DNA of 64,000 bases from Pseudanabaena sp. FACHB-2040 (GCF_014696715.1 NZ_JACJQO010000001.1:310001-374000), one strand, 5' to 3'. Positions 55,101 to 62,141 are shown, counted from the first letter of the stretch. The notes: a model not told the origin generated them from the letters alone. Made by a program: numbers and translations.

Positions 55101-55216
55101 AGGGTACTCCCGAAGAGGTGGCGAAAAATCCTCGGTCTTATACGGGCACGTATCTGGCGCGAGTGCTGGAGCAGCACCCGCCTATTCCAATTCCAAAACC
55201 TGTCGAGGTGGGTTAA
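52121..55216 (+). CDS. uvrA: UvrABC system protein A
   Basis: Damage-recognition ATPase of nucleotide excision repair. 1031 residues from ATG 52121, preceded by a basic N-terminal stretch. Two ABC ATPase halves: first Walker A TGVSGSGKSSLAFD with LSGGEAQRIRLATQ, second TGVSGSGKSTLVNE with LSGGEAQRMKLASE. Zinc fingers are present (CPVCDR with CEVCKGARLKPE, and CEACSGQGVNV). A short insertion rich in Gly/Glu/Ser (about residues 279-300, EQEGKGSGEQGSK) is unlike the conserved sequence. The product is cytosolic. Confidence 0.97.
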   Translation: MPKSDASVKKSAGSRNGKVAEKNGHHPRQAAVDEAVIRIRGARQHNLKDIDLEIPRNQLIVFTGVSGSGKSSLAFDTIFAEGQRRYVESLSAYARQFLGQVDKPDVDAIEGLSPAISIDQKSTSHNPRSTVGTVTEIYDYLRLLFGRAGEPHCPVCDRSISPQTIDQMIDRVMSLPDRTRFQILAPVVRGKKGTHKKLLSSLGAEGFVRVRVNGEIRELTDNIELDKNYAHTIEVVVDRLVKKEDLQERLADSLATCLKRSEGIAVIDILSEAGEQEGKGSGEQGSKVVPLNPNALSDRLPMAAEAEGSYGSPKELVFSENFACPQHGAVMEELSPRLFSFNSPYGACPHCHGLGNLRTFSADLVVPDPTLPVYAAIAPWSEKDNTYYFSLLYSVGQAFGFEIQTRWDQLTPEQQHIVLHGSTEKIYIESDSRYREAKGYHRQYEGALPILERQYRESTSDLHKQKLEKYLIDQPCEVCKGARLKPESLSVKIGPHNIQDLTEVSIRDCLSRIEGLVGESGDSPLLSSRQMQIGDLVLREIRARLEFMLDVGLDYLTLHRTAMTLSGGEAQRIRLATQIGSGLTGVLYVLDEPSIGLHQRDNDRLLNTLHRLRDLGNTLIVVEHDEDTIRAADYLVDIGPGAGVHGGRIVAAGGLEAVMEAPDSLTGAYLSQRQVIPTPAERRPGNGRSLKAKNARRNNLKNLDVEIPLGTLTCVTGVSGSGKSTLVNELIYPALQHHFGVKVPFPREMDELAGLKALDKVIVIDQSPIGRTPRSNPATYTGVFDVIRNLFTETIEAKARGYKAGQFSFNVKGGRCEACSGQGVNVIEMNFLPDVYVQCEVCKGARYNRETLQVKYKGKSIADVLNMTAEEAADFFQNIPQAASRLQTMVDVGLGYIRLGQTAPTLSGGEAQRMKLASELARRSTGKTLYLIDEPTTGLSFYDVHKLLDVVQRLVDRGNSVLMIEHNLDVIRCSDWIVDLGPEGGNRGGEIIAEGTPEEVAKNPRSYTGTYLARVLEQHPPIPIPKPVEVG

Positions 55217-55235
55217 GTGTCTAGGGCGTTGGGGA

Positions 55236-55263
55236 GTAGAGACGCGGTTAATTGCGTCTCTAC
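55236..55263. repeat. Perfect 10-bp inverted repeat with AGAGACG core
   Basis: GTAGAGACGC (55236-55245) and GCGTCTCTAC (55254-55263) with an 8-base loop, 20 bases after the uvrA stop. It shares its core with the hairpin at 40450-40479. From 55320 to 55440 there is also a G/C-rich stretch with CCCCCTGCCCCCC and GGGGGGATTAGGGG runs, typical of cyanobacterial repetitive intergenic DNA. Confidence 0.7.
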
Positions 55264-55490
55264 TCTTTGGATGATCTAGCAGGATTGTTTAACAGGCTGC
55301 TTGAGAGGTAGCAAAGGTTATTTGGATCCCCCCTGCCCCCCTTGGAAAGGAGGGGAAAGGCCTCCTTTTCCTACGCCTTTGGCGCATGCCGGTAAGGGCT
55401 ATGGGGGGATTAGGGGGAATCGCTGCCGAGGTACCAAAAAGGTCTTTTCAAACAGCCTCTAAACGGAAGGGCCTCTAGGCCGTGATCGCT

Positions 55491-55724
55491 CTATTCAAGC
55501 GGGATGCGCTTGGTGAGAATGGACATCCATTCGTTGCGGCGGCCGGTGGGAATGGGTTCGCACCAGTCGTTGGGTTCGGCGTAGCCACGTTTGTGCAGGA
55601 AGTTGATGGTGCTGCTGATGGCGGAGAGGGAGCCATAGAGTAGATGGCGCAACTCTTCGTAGTCGGTTGATGGGTCAGCCGAAAGGGGGGACGCCGGTGC
55701 GCCCGAATCGGATGGTTGAAACAT
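55491..55724 (-). CDS. Small conserved cyanobacterial protein
   Basis: 77 residues. A polar N-terminus leads into the conserved core YEELRHLLYGSLSAISSTIN, FLHKRGYAEPNDW and TGRRNEWMSILTKRIPLE, a small helical protein present in many cyanobacteria and of unknown function. The likely Shine-Dalgarno AAGGA lies about 12 bases before the ATG, inside a stem-loop (55731-55794) that could hide it. Confidence 0.75.
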   Translation of the reverse strand: MFQPSDSGAPASPLSADPSTDYEELRHLLYGSLSAISSTINFLHKRGYAEPNDWCEPIPTGRRNEWMSILTKRIPLE

Positions 55725-55730
55725 GGTTGG

Positions 55731-55794
55731 TCTGCTTCCTTAAATAGGGTGAATGCCCCACTCCTGAATAAAGGGAGATGGGGAAGGAAGCAGA
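55731..55794 (-). promoter_or_regulatory. Long stem-loop sequestering the ribosome binding site of the gene at 55724
   Basis: On the minus strand TCTGCTTCCTT pairs perfectly (11 bp) with AAGGAAGCAGA, which contains the AAGGA Shine-Dalgarno of the next gene. A further inner stem (CCCCA with TGGGG, and CTCC with GGAG) supports the fold. The arrangement could switch translation on and off, for example by temperature or a bound factor. Confidence 0.5.
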
Positions 55795-56194
55795 ACCCAG
55801 TCCCTCAGCACGCCCCGCTGTAGTGCAATTCGAGGTGGCTAGGGTATCATCACCAAAGCCCCCGACTGCGTCGACAGTCGCGGTGGTTAGCCGCCTGTGG
55901 GTGCTGTCACACCTTCAGGTGGCGCTAAGTTCGTGAGTTCTGCGAACGGCTGCTACGGGTTAATGCAACAGCTTAGGGATAGAGAATACACTTCCTATTA
56001 ACCAGAGTCAACCGTAGTCGGGCAAGTTTTTTCCTTTGTTGACCCTCGTTTCTAGGTTCTGCCTGGGAATGAAGCCTTGTGGCTCCACTGCTTGAGATGA
56101 ATGTCTTGAGCAGATGCTGAAACGCGGACGCAGCAAGGGCTTGAGGGGGGTCGATAGGCTATGTTGCAGTGCTGTCTATTGATGTGCATCAAAG
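55795..56194. other. Gene-free region containing a three-hairpin cluster
   Basis: Stems at 55863-55880 (CGACTG/CAGTCG), 55887-55928 (TTAGC-CGCCTG with CAGGTGGC-GCTAA, one bulge) and 55929-55947 (GTTCG/CGAAC) follow each other with almost no gap. I see no gene here; a structured small RNA is possible. The rest, up to the repeat array, is unremarkable. Confidence 0.45.
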
Positions 56195-56200
56195 CTTATG

Positions 56201-56420
56201 ACGTTGTGCATTGAGTACATTGCAAAGTGCGCTGTGCAAATAAGGTGTTGCTCTATGTTCAGAACGTTGTGCATTGACGATAGGCTCTATTGAGCGGTCT
56301 ACACGTTATGTTGAGTGCTCTACATAACGTGTTGAGGCTTTAACATAAGCTATTGAGCTGTCACAACGTTCTTGCGGGTCGTCACAACGCCCTTGCGAGT
56401 CCTCACAACGCCCTATTGCC
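56201..56420. repeat. 21-bp-periodic degenerate tandem repeat array
   Basis: Six contiguous 21-base units run from 56295 to 56420 (unit starts 56295, 56316, 56337, 56358, 56379, 56400). The first three share ACGT/AACG-like middles and TTGAG ends, the last three share CACAACG-CC(C)TTGC-G. The word ACGTTGTGCATTGA recurs at 56201 and 56264, exactly 63 bases apart. Read leftwards, the last units give heptads such as GRCEDSQ, GRCDDPQ, ERCDSSI, with stops, so no intact gene is present. Confidence 0.7.
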
Positions 56421-56445
56421 GCTGCAATGAAACCTATTCAGTCAC

Positions 56446-56895
56446 CTACTGCAAAGACTCAACCTGATCGTCAGGTGGGGGATGTCGGCCAATAGCCAAA
56501 TCCGTTGCTCGGATGGCGAGGATGCGATCGCGATTTAGCGCTAAAGCTGTAACAGTTGCTCTGCCTGTAGGAGTTAGCCCAACGACCTCTAAGAGATCAG
56601 ATGACCAGGCAAAGTGATCATGCCATCGCTGCAATCGAGGATTAAACAGGGCAACTTCAACGCCTGTTTGAAAATCAGTTACCGCTTGACGATTTGACTT
56701 GCGCCGGTTGCAGTGAAAACAAGCCAAGGCAAGATTTTCTAGATCGTCAGAACCTCCTGCCGTTAGGGGGATGATATGGTCGATAGTGAACTGAACATAT
56801 TGCCATTGTTCGGAAGCGTGGCAATACTCACAAAGGAATTTAGCTCTTCGACGCACCTGCCGTTGCATTTCAGCAGGAATCTTCTTTCGAGCCAT
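56446..56895 (-). CDS. HNH endonuclease
   Basis: 149 residues. A typical HNH nuclease with treble-clef zinc site: CEYC near the start, then FTIDHIIPLTAGGSDDLENL and ALACFHCNRRKS (Asp-His then Asn-His box and the second Cys pair). HNH proteins of this size and spacing cut DNA in phage, homing and defence contexts. The C-terminal half (about residues 80-149) is a separate alpha/beta segment without a known domain. The gene is last in a leftward four-gene unit and begins 2 bases after the stop of the preceding small gene. Confidence 0.9.
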   Translation of the reverse strand: MARKKIPAEMQRQVRRRAKFLCEYCHASEQWQYVQFTIDHIIPLTAGGSDDLENLALACFHCNRRKSNRQAVTDFQTGVEVALFNPRLQRWHDHFAWSSDLLEVVGLTPTGRATVTALALNRDRILAIRATDLAIGRHPPPDDQVESLQ

Positions 56896-56897
56896 AT

Positions 56898-57176
56898 TTA
56901 CGAATCCTGTTTAGAACTCTCTAAAATGAGGTTCCTAACGGTACGATTCACGAAGCTAAGATAATCATCAATTTCCTCATACCGATCTAACTCGGCTTCT
57001 TCAGCTTCGTCCAAAGCAGCCTCTTGGTGCTTATCTAAAAGCTCCTGGATTCGATCTTGAATGGTTTTAGAAGCTCGAAAAATAGGAATACCCTCTTCCA
57101 AAGCAATGCTGACAGCACCCTCAATAGGAAGAGAACCGGGAAGATTGTTAAGTGTTGGCAAGGATGGAATAGCCAT
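56898..57176 (-). CDS. Small acidic protein paired with the HNH gene
   Basis: 92 residues. Conserved cyanobacterial architecture: LNNLPGSLPIEGAVSIALEE, then GIPIFRASKTIQDRIQELL and the strongly acidic EAALDEAEEAELDRYEEIDD, ending in SFVNRTVRNLI. I recognise the same pairing, small protein directly upstream of an HNH nuclease, from other cyanobacteria. It could be an antitoxin-like or adaptor partner of the nuclease. No membrane segment. Function not known. Confidence 0.75.
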   Translation of the reverse strand: MAIPSLPTLNNLPGSLPIEGAVSIALEEGIPIFRASKTIQDRIQELLDKHQEAALDEAEEAELDRYEEIDDYLSFVNRTVRNLILESSKQDS

Positions 57177-57190
57177 GACAGAGAATTTAA

Positions 57191-59389
57191 TTAAGAGCTT
57201 TGACTAATAAGAGTGGCAAATTGCCTATCACTACGAATGGTATCGAAATCTGAGTCGGTCTTTGCCATTTCTCGGTATTTAGAATCTAGAGAGACAGCTT
57301 GCTGTAAAAAATAAATAGCGTTTTTAGGATCTCCCTGTAGCCCGTAGCAACAGGCTTTGTTATACAGGGGGCTAGGGTCATCGGGTTTGATTTCGAGCGC
57401 TTTTTCATACGATGCGATCGCATCTTCGTAGCGGCCCAAGTAGCCTAGCGCAATGCCCCGATGGTCCCAAGCTTGGTGAAAGTCGGGTTTGATTTCGAGC
57501 GCTTTTTCATATGATGCGATTGCATTTTTATGGCAATATAAATAGTTGAGCGCAACGCCCTGATAATCCCAAGCTTGGTAGAAGTCGGGTTTGATTTCGA
57601 GCGCTTTTTCATACGATGCGATTGCATCTTCATAGCGGCCCAGATCAATCAAGGCATTACCCCGATTGCTCCAAGCTTCGTAGTCATCGGAATTAGTTTT
57701 AAGAGCTTTGTCAAACGATTTAACTGCATCTTCATGACGCCCTAAACAGTTAAGTGCAAAACCCCAATGCCCCCAGGCTGGGTGAAAGCCTGGATTAATT
57801 TCGAGCGCTTTGTCAAACGATTCAACTGCATCTTCATAGCGACCTACATAGGTTAGTGCAATACCACGATGATTCCACGCTGTATGGAAGCCTGGATTAA
57901 TTTCAAGGGCTTTATCAAACGATTTAACTGCATCTTCATAGCGGCCCAGGCCCATCAATGCGTTACCCCGATTGATCCAAACTGCATAATCACCAAAACT
58001 TGCTTTAAGGGCTTTGTCAAATGATTTGATTGCATCTTCATGACGTCCCAGGTTTACTAGCGCATTACCCCGATTGTTCCAGGCTTCGTGGAAGTTAGAA
58101 TTAACTTTGAGAGCTTTGTCAAATGATTTAATTGCATCTTCATGACGTCCCAGGTTGATTAGTGTATTGCCCCAGTTATTCCAGGCTTCGTGGAAGTTGG
58201 GATTAATTTTAAGGGCTTTGTCAAACGATTTAACCGCATCATCATAGCGCCCCAGATTGACTAGCGCAAATCCTCGATTATTCCAAACTATACAATCATT
58301 GGGCCTAATTTCGAGGGCTTTGTCGTACGATAAAATCGCGTCATCATAGCGCCCCAGATTGACTAGCGCAAATCCTCGATTATTCCAGACCTCATAACCA
58401 TTGGGCCTAATTTCGAGAGCTCTGTTAAATGATTCAATTGCATCTTCATAGAGTTCCAGACCGACTAGCGCATTGCCCCGACTGTTCCAAACTGCATAAT
58501 CATCAGGTCTGATTTTGAGGGCTTCACCATACGATGAGATCGCGTCCCCATAACGGTTTAGTTCACTTAATGCAATGCCTCGGTTGCTCCAGGCTGTATG
58601 AAGATCAGGCTTAATTTCAAGGGCTCTGTCATAAGATGCAATTGCAGCTTCATGGTCTTGAGAGGCTGTAAAAAGATTGCCTTGCTCAAAATAGAGGTTG
58701 ACCTCATCAACACTGTCAGAATAGCCTGCATCTAAAAGCGATTGAATCTCGAAAATTCTTTGGCTTCGCTCAGTTTGAGACCAACTAAGATACTTCTCAT
58801 AAGCTCCCTGTAGCCATATCTCCCGTGATTTTTGGGACAGCTGCTCCGAATCTTCTACGTACTGAAAAATACCAGAGCGCCAATCAAAGAAATCTGGAGC
58901 ACGCTGCACCAAGTATCTAATTGCAAAAACAGGCAGCAAAAAGACCAAGCAAGTACCAAAACTATCTCGAAAGTGTTCGCGCTGCTGGTTTAGATTTATC
59001 AAGATAGGGGGAACACCATGCCAGCTATAGGTATAGATCTTCTCGCTGCTCCAACCAAGCTGTTTTTTGGTTTCCTCGTAGTCGTAGAGCGAATATTCTA
59101 GTCCTTGAATAAACAGCACTTCGGTAGAAGTATGTTGGTCTAGAAAGCACTTAATTTGCTTGAAAACGTTGCCGTCTTCTATCGGCTTCTCAAACTTAAG
59201 AACTTCTGTCTTTTTAGTGGTTAAGTCTTTGCAAATTCGCTGGATAATTTTGTCGCTACCAAAGGGCGTGCACTGCACAAAAAACAGGCCAAACCCTTGA
59301 GTACGCCGCAGACCATTCAGCAGCGCCTGATATTCCTCTTCAGGATCTGCTTTGAGGTCATCTTCGTCCCAGTCGAGCAGGTTAGTCAT
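57191..59389 (-). CDS. Pseudo-ATPase/TPR protein of the four-gene unit
   Basis: 732 residues. Residues 1 to about 220 resemble the P-loop domain of STAND-type regulators (GLFFVQCTPFGSDKIIQRIC, STEVLFIQGLE and the later LINLNQQREHFRDSFGTCLV then APDFFDWRSGIF), but the Walker A is degenerate (CTPFGSDKI instead of GxxGxGK[ST]). From about residue 235 follow 13 tandem tetratricopeptide repeats of 34 residues (YEDAI-S-x-KALEI-P and AWxNRGxAL blocks) and a poor fourteenth. Neighbouring repeats are nearly identical at the DNA level with a 102-base period. It starts 2 bases after the stop of the ATPase gene upstream. Probably a ligand- or partner-sensing scaffold. Confidence 0.85.
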   Translation of the reverse strand: MTNLLDWDEDDLKADPEEEYQALLNGLRRTQGFGLFFVQCTPFGSDKIIQRICKDLTTKKTEVLKFEKPIEDGNVFKQIKCFLDQHTSTEVLFIQGLEYSLYDYEETKKQLGWSSEKIYTYSWHGVPPILINLNQQREHFRDSFGTCLVFLLPVFAIRYLVQRAPDFFDWRSGIFQYVEDSEQLSQKSREIWLQGAYEKYLSWSQTERSQRIFEIQSLLDAGYSDSVDEVNLYFEQGNLFTASQDHEAAIASYDRALEIKPDLHTAWSNRGIALSELNRYGDAISSYGEALKIRPDDYAVWNSRGNALVGLELYEDAIESFNRALEIRPNGYEVWNNRGFALVNLGRYDDAILSYDKALEIRPNDCIVWNNRGFALVNLGRYDDAVKSFDKALKINPNFHEAWNNWGNTLINLGRHEDAIKSFDKALKVNSNFHEAWNNRGNALVNLGRHEDAIKSFDKALKASFGDYAVWINRGNALMGLGRYEDAVKSFDKALEINPGFHTAWNHRGIALTYVGRYEDAVESFDKALEINPGFHPAWGHWGFALNCLGRHEDAVKSFDKALKTNSDDYEAWSNRGNALIDLGRYEDAIASYEKALEIKPDFYQAWDYQGVALNYLYCHKNAIASYEKALEIKPDFHQAWDHRGIALGYLGRYEDAIASYEKALEIKPDDPSPLYNKACCYGLQGDPKNAIYFLQQAVSLDSKYREMAKTDSDFDTIRSDRQFATLISQSS

Positions 59390-59391
59390 GG

Positions 59392-60720
59392 TTACGAAGC
59401 AGTTAGAGCAGCTTGGGCAGCCTTAAACTCAGGGATATCTTTGATCAGCGGATGCACGTCGTACCAACACTTGAGATCGTCGTTCTCATCAAAGTAGCGA
59501 TACTCCATAATGCAGCGGCGAAAGAGCAGGTCGCGGTAAGCTTCTTCATTTTCAATGGTGCGAGTCTTTGCCACTTGAGCCAGTGCAGCCCACTGGTCTT
59601 TCTCCACCGTGCGACGGTAGGTATCTTGAGTTTCAGCAATGGCACGACGCACCGCGCGGGTAGGAATAGGCAGCGCATTGGTGCGGTTCAGCGCCTCCTT
59701 AATCAACAGCAGCAGCTCCCGCACATGGCCGCCGCTAGCAAGGCAAACCTGCTCTGCCACGTCTGGCCCCTCAAAAACGTCGCGCTCCAGGCTGACCTCA
59801 GGAATGTAAGGCGCAATGCGGCGAATCAGCACCTCCTGAATTTTTGCCACCCCCGGCGGGTGTATCGCTCCATCCGGCGTTTGAATCATGATCATCGGCA
59901 GCAGGTTGGGGTTGCCGTAGATCTCCTTCAGGTCATTAGCCCGATTGGAATACACCATCGAAATCGGGATGGTGTAAATCAGGTGACAGTCTAGCCCCTT
60001 AAGCTGCTCAAAGCGGTCTAGAAATATCTCATCGTGGTTGCTGCGGCCATTGTCATTGTGAATCGGCACAATCCGATCTAAGTTGTCAGCGATGACAACA
60101 ATGTGTTTCTTATCGGAGGGCAGATTACGTCTGCCATCTTCAATAAATTGGTTCAGGGCATTGACCAGCGTGACCGTGTGTGGGTTCACCAAATCTCGAA
60201 TCTTGCTGCGCTCGCTGGGCACCGCCCGAATTGCGGTGGTGATCTCAGCAAATTGGCTGGCCAGCACCTTCACATCCAACGAATCTAGCTCAATTCGGGT
60301 TTGACCGATGTCATGAAGCGCCTGCCCCCGCTCTCGAAACCAGCTAATTAGCGGTTTTGGGTCAGCATTTTTGAGTTCTTCTAACAAGTGCCGCGTACAG
60401 GCCAGCAAAATATCGGTATATTGCACATCCTGCGGGTCGATGTCGCCATCGTCTCCCACCGCCGGAAAGTACACTACCAGGCAGCCCTTTTCCTCCAGGT
60501 CTTTTTTGAGCCGTAGCAGCTCCGTCGATTTGCCTGCACCCCGGTGCCCTGTGTAAAGCTGGCAGGTGTAGCGGTTAGAGCGTAGGATCTCCGGCCCCAG
60601 ATCCATCAGCACATTAGCCTCGCCCCGCTCAGCCTCACAATCTACATAGGCCGGATCGCCCGGCTCCAAAGGCTTGAAGGGATCAACCGCATTGTAAATG
60701 TCGGTCAAAACATCACTCAT
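59392..60720 (-). CDS. P-loop ATPase of the four-gene unit
   Basis: 442 residues from the ATG opening MSDVLTDIYN (an extension to 60807 has no better start). Intact Walker A GHRGAGKST near residue 58 and a Walker B-like strand HIVVIADNLDR. It then has GLDCHLIYTIPISMVYSNRA, a sensor-type region, and SGGHVRELLLLIKEALNR near the end, all resembling STAND/AAA ATPases of the KAP-like type. It is the first gene of the unit; downstream TPR, small and HNH genes follow with gaps of 2, 14 and 2 bases. A hairpin terminator separates it from the genes upstream. Confidence 0.85.
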   Translation of the reverse strand: MSDVLTDIYNAVDPFKPLEPGDPAYVDCEAERGEANVLMDLGPEILRSNRYTCQLYTGHRGAGKSTELLRLKKDLEEKGCLVVYFPAVGDDGDIDPQDVQYTDILLACTRHLLEELKNADPKPLISWFRERGQALHDIGQTRIELDSLDVKVLASQFAEITTAIRAVPSERSKIRDLVNPHTVTLVNALNQFIEDGRRNLPSDKKHIVVIADNLDRIVPIHNDNGRSNHDEIFLDRFEQLKGLDCHLIYTIPISMVYSNRANDLKEIYGNPNLLPMIMIQTPDGAIHPPGVAKIQEVLIRRIAPYIPEVSLERDVFEGPDVAEQVCLASGGHVRELLLLIKEALNRTNALPIPTRAVRRAIAETQDTYRRTVEKDQWAALAQVAKTRTIENEEAYRDLLFRRCIMEYRYFDENDDLKCWYDVHPLIKDIPEFKAAQAALTAS

Positions 60721-60802
60721 AGGGCAAATCGGAGATTGTGCCTCTAATAGTAGCGAATTGGCCGATTTGAGTTGCGCTGTTTTCCTCAAAGGCGACAGAA
60801 AC

Positions 60803-60836
60803 AGCAAGCCCAGGTTGGTTACAACCTGGGCTTGCT
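60803..60836 (-). terminator. Intrinsic-terminator hairpin after the pirin operon
   Basis: AGCAAGCCCAGGTTG (60803-60817) and CAACCTGGGCTTGCT (60822-60836) form a perfect 15-bp stem with a 4-base loop. On the minus strand it lies 5 bases after the stop of the gene at 60842 and is followed by GTTTCTGTC, a weak U-tract. It insulates the ATPase unit from the pirin genes. Confidence 0.75.
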
Positions 60837-60841
60837 CAGAA

Positions 60842-61255
60842 CTAGCTATTTGCTCCTGCCGCTAACAGCGTGGCGACATCTGCATGAGCAAAGACCACAT
60901 CTGGGTTTTGCTGCAAGGCGGCATCGTACTTCATAGCGAAGGTATCACCCAACTCATCCGGGCGAAGCAGAGCGCGAATAGATGCGAGGATTGCCGCAGC
61001 ATCTTCCGTCCCTGGCTCATCGGCCTGCAGCAGATCGTCAACCTGCACAATCTGCTCCGAGAGCGGGTGCAGCCACGCAAACTGATCGTGGTGAATTGCC
61101 AGCTGCAGCAGTTCGCCTTTAGAAACCTGTCCGCGCACCTTTTCATAGGTCAAGCGCTCAGTGTTTAGCAACAGTTGATGCAGGCGCAGCAGCTTCAGAC
61201 GCAGCTCGCTGAGCAGCTGATGTTGATTAATGCGCTGTTGTAGGATGTTAAGCAT
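60842..61255 (-). CDS. Conserved protein translationally coupled to pirin
   Basis: 137 residues from the ATG at 61255, which overlaps the pirin stop by 8 bases (ATGCTTAA). It is a helical, soluble protein: LLSELRLKLLRLHQLLLNTE, KGELLQLAIHHDQFAWLHPL and ASIRALLRPDELGDTFAMKY. I do not recognise a named domain; relatives that follow pirin genes in cyanobacteria exist to my memory. The function is likely linked to the pirin protein because of the coupling. Confidence 0.7.
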   Translation of the reverse strand: MLNILQQRINQHQLLSELRLKLLRLHQLLLNTERLTYEKVRGQVSKGELLQLAIHHDQFAWLHPLSEQIVQVDDLLQADEPGTEDAAAILASIRALLRPDELGDTFAMKYDAALQQNPDVVFAHADVATLLAAGANS

Positions 61256-62141
61256 GGATTTGTCCCATCTTTCCATTGCGATAGTCTTCAATTGCCTGAA
61301 TAATTTCGGCTTCGGTATTCATCACGAAGGGGCCATAGCGCACCACCGGCTCATTTAGCGGCACACCTGCGATCAGCAATAGATCGAGGGGCTGGGCAGC
61401 ATCGGCAGGGTTGGCTATGGCAACCTCCCCCCCATCCTGAGCAAAGATCACCATCTGCCCATCCTCACCCCGTTCCTGCTCCGCCCCAAACAGGCCCGAT
61501 CCATCCAGCAAATAGGCAAAAGCGTTGTACTCCGGCGGCACCGGCTGAACTAATGAGGCCCCCGGCTGCAGCGTCAGGTGCAGATAGATAATCGGCGTGC
61601 GCGTCTCGATCACCGCTTTCGCCCCAAGAGATTCCCCAGCAATCACCCGCACCGTCACCCCGCCATCTGCCGTTTGCGCCACCGGAATTTTCGCCGCTGG
61701 GATGTCCTGATAGCGAGGGGCAATCATCTTGTCGTGTCGGGGCAAGTTCACCCATAGCTGAATACCGTGCAGCCGTCCTCCCGTGCGGGTAAATTCGGCC
61801 TCTGGCATTTCAGAATGCACCACCCCTGCCCCTGCCGTCATCCACTGCACATCGCCCGGATTTAGCAGCCCGGCATGGCCCTCAGAGTCCTTGTGCTCTA
61901 GGCGTCCGTCTAATATGTAGCTCACAGTTTCAAACCCACGGTGGGGATGATCGGGTGCACCCTTCGCCTGACCTGGCCCTAAGTCCATCGGCCCAAGTTC
62001 ATCTAGCAAGAGAAAAGGGTCAAATTCTGAGAAGCTGCTCTTGGGGAACGGGCGGCGCACCCGAAACCCTGCCCCTTCTAGCGTCTCTACACTGTTCACG
62101 ATTCCGGCAATAGTTCGTAGCGTTTGAGTTTGCACGGTCAT
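61248..62141 (-). CDS. Pirin-family cupin protein
   Basis: 297 residues. The bicupin pirin fold with the metal site in PDHPHRGFETVSYILDG (His ligands) and GAGVVHSEMPE (His, Glu), then FTRTGGRLHGIQLWVNLP. Members are iron-binding and have quercetinase or redox-sensing transcription-cofactor roles in different organisms. The gene is divergent from a PadR-type repressor, with two inverted repeats between them, so it may be regulated by it in response to an aromatic or electrophilic compound. Confidence 0.93.
   Translation of the reverse strand: MTVQTQTLRTIAGIVNSVETLEGAGFRVRRPFPKSSFSEFDPFLLLDELGPMDLGPGQAKGAPDHPHRGFETVSYILDGRLEHKDSEGHAGLLNPGDVQWMTAGAGVVHSEMPEAEFTRTGGRLHGIQLWVNLPRHDKMIAPRYQDIPAAKIPVAQTADGGVTVRVIAGESLGAKAVIETRTPIIYLHLTLQPGASLVQPVPPEYNAFAYLLDGSGLFGAEQERGEDGQMVIFAQDGGEVAIANPADAAQPLDLLLIAGVPLNEPVVRYGPFVMNTEAEIIQAIEDYRNGKMGQIHA

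Noticed and set aside
54392-55177. Leftward 261-codon frame across the end of uvrA
   Set aside because: Antisense shadow of the conserved uvrA coding sequence; its composition follows from the codon use of uvrA.
55775-55800. GGGGAAGGAAGCAG resembles the SRP RNA core
   Set aside because: The partner strand needed for the GGAA-capped helix is missing; the bases are explained by the ribosome-binding-site stem of the gene at 55724.
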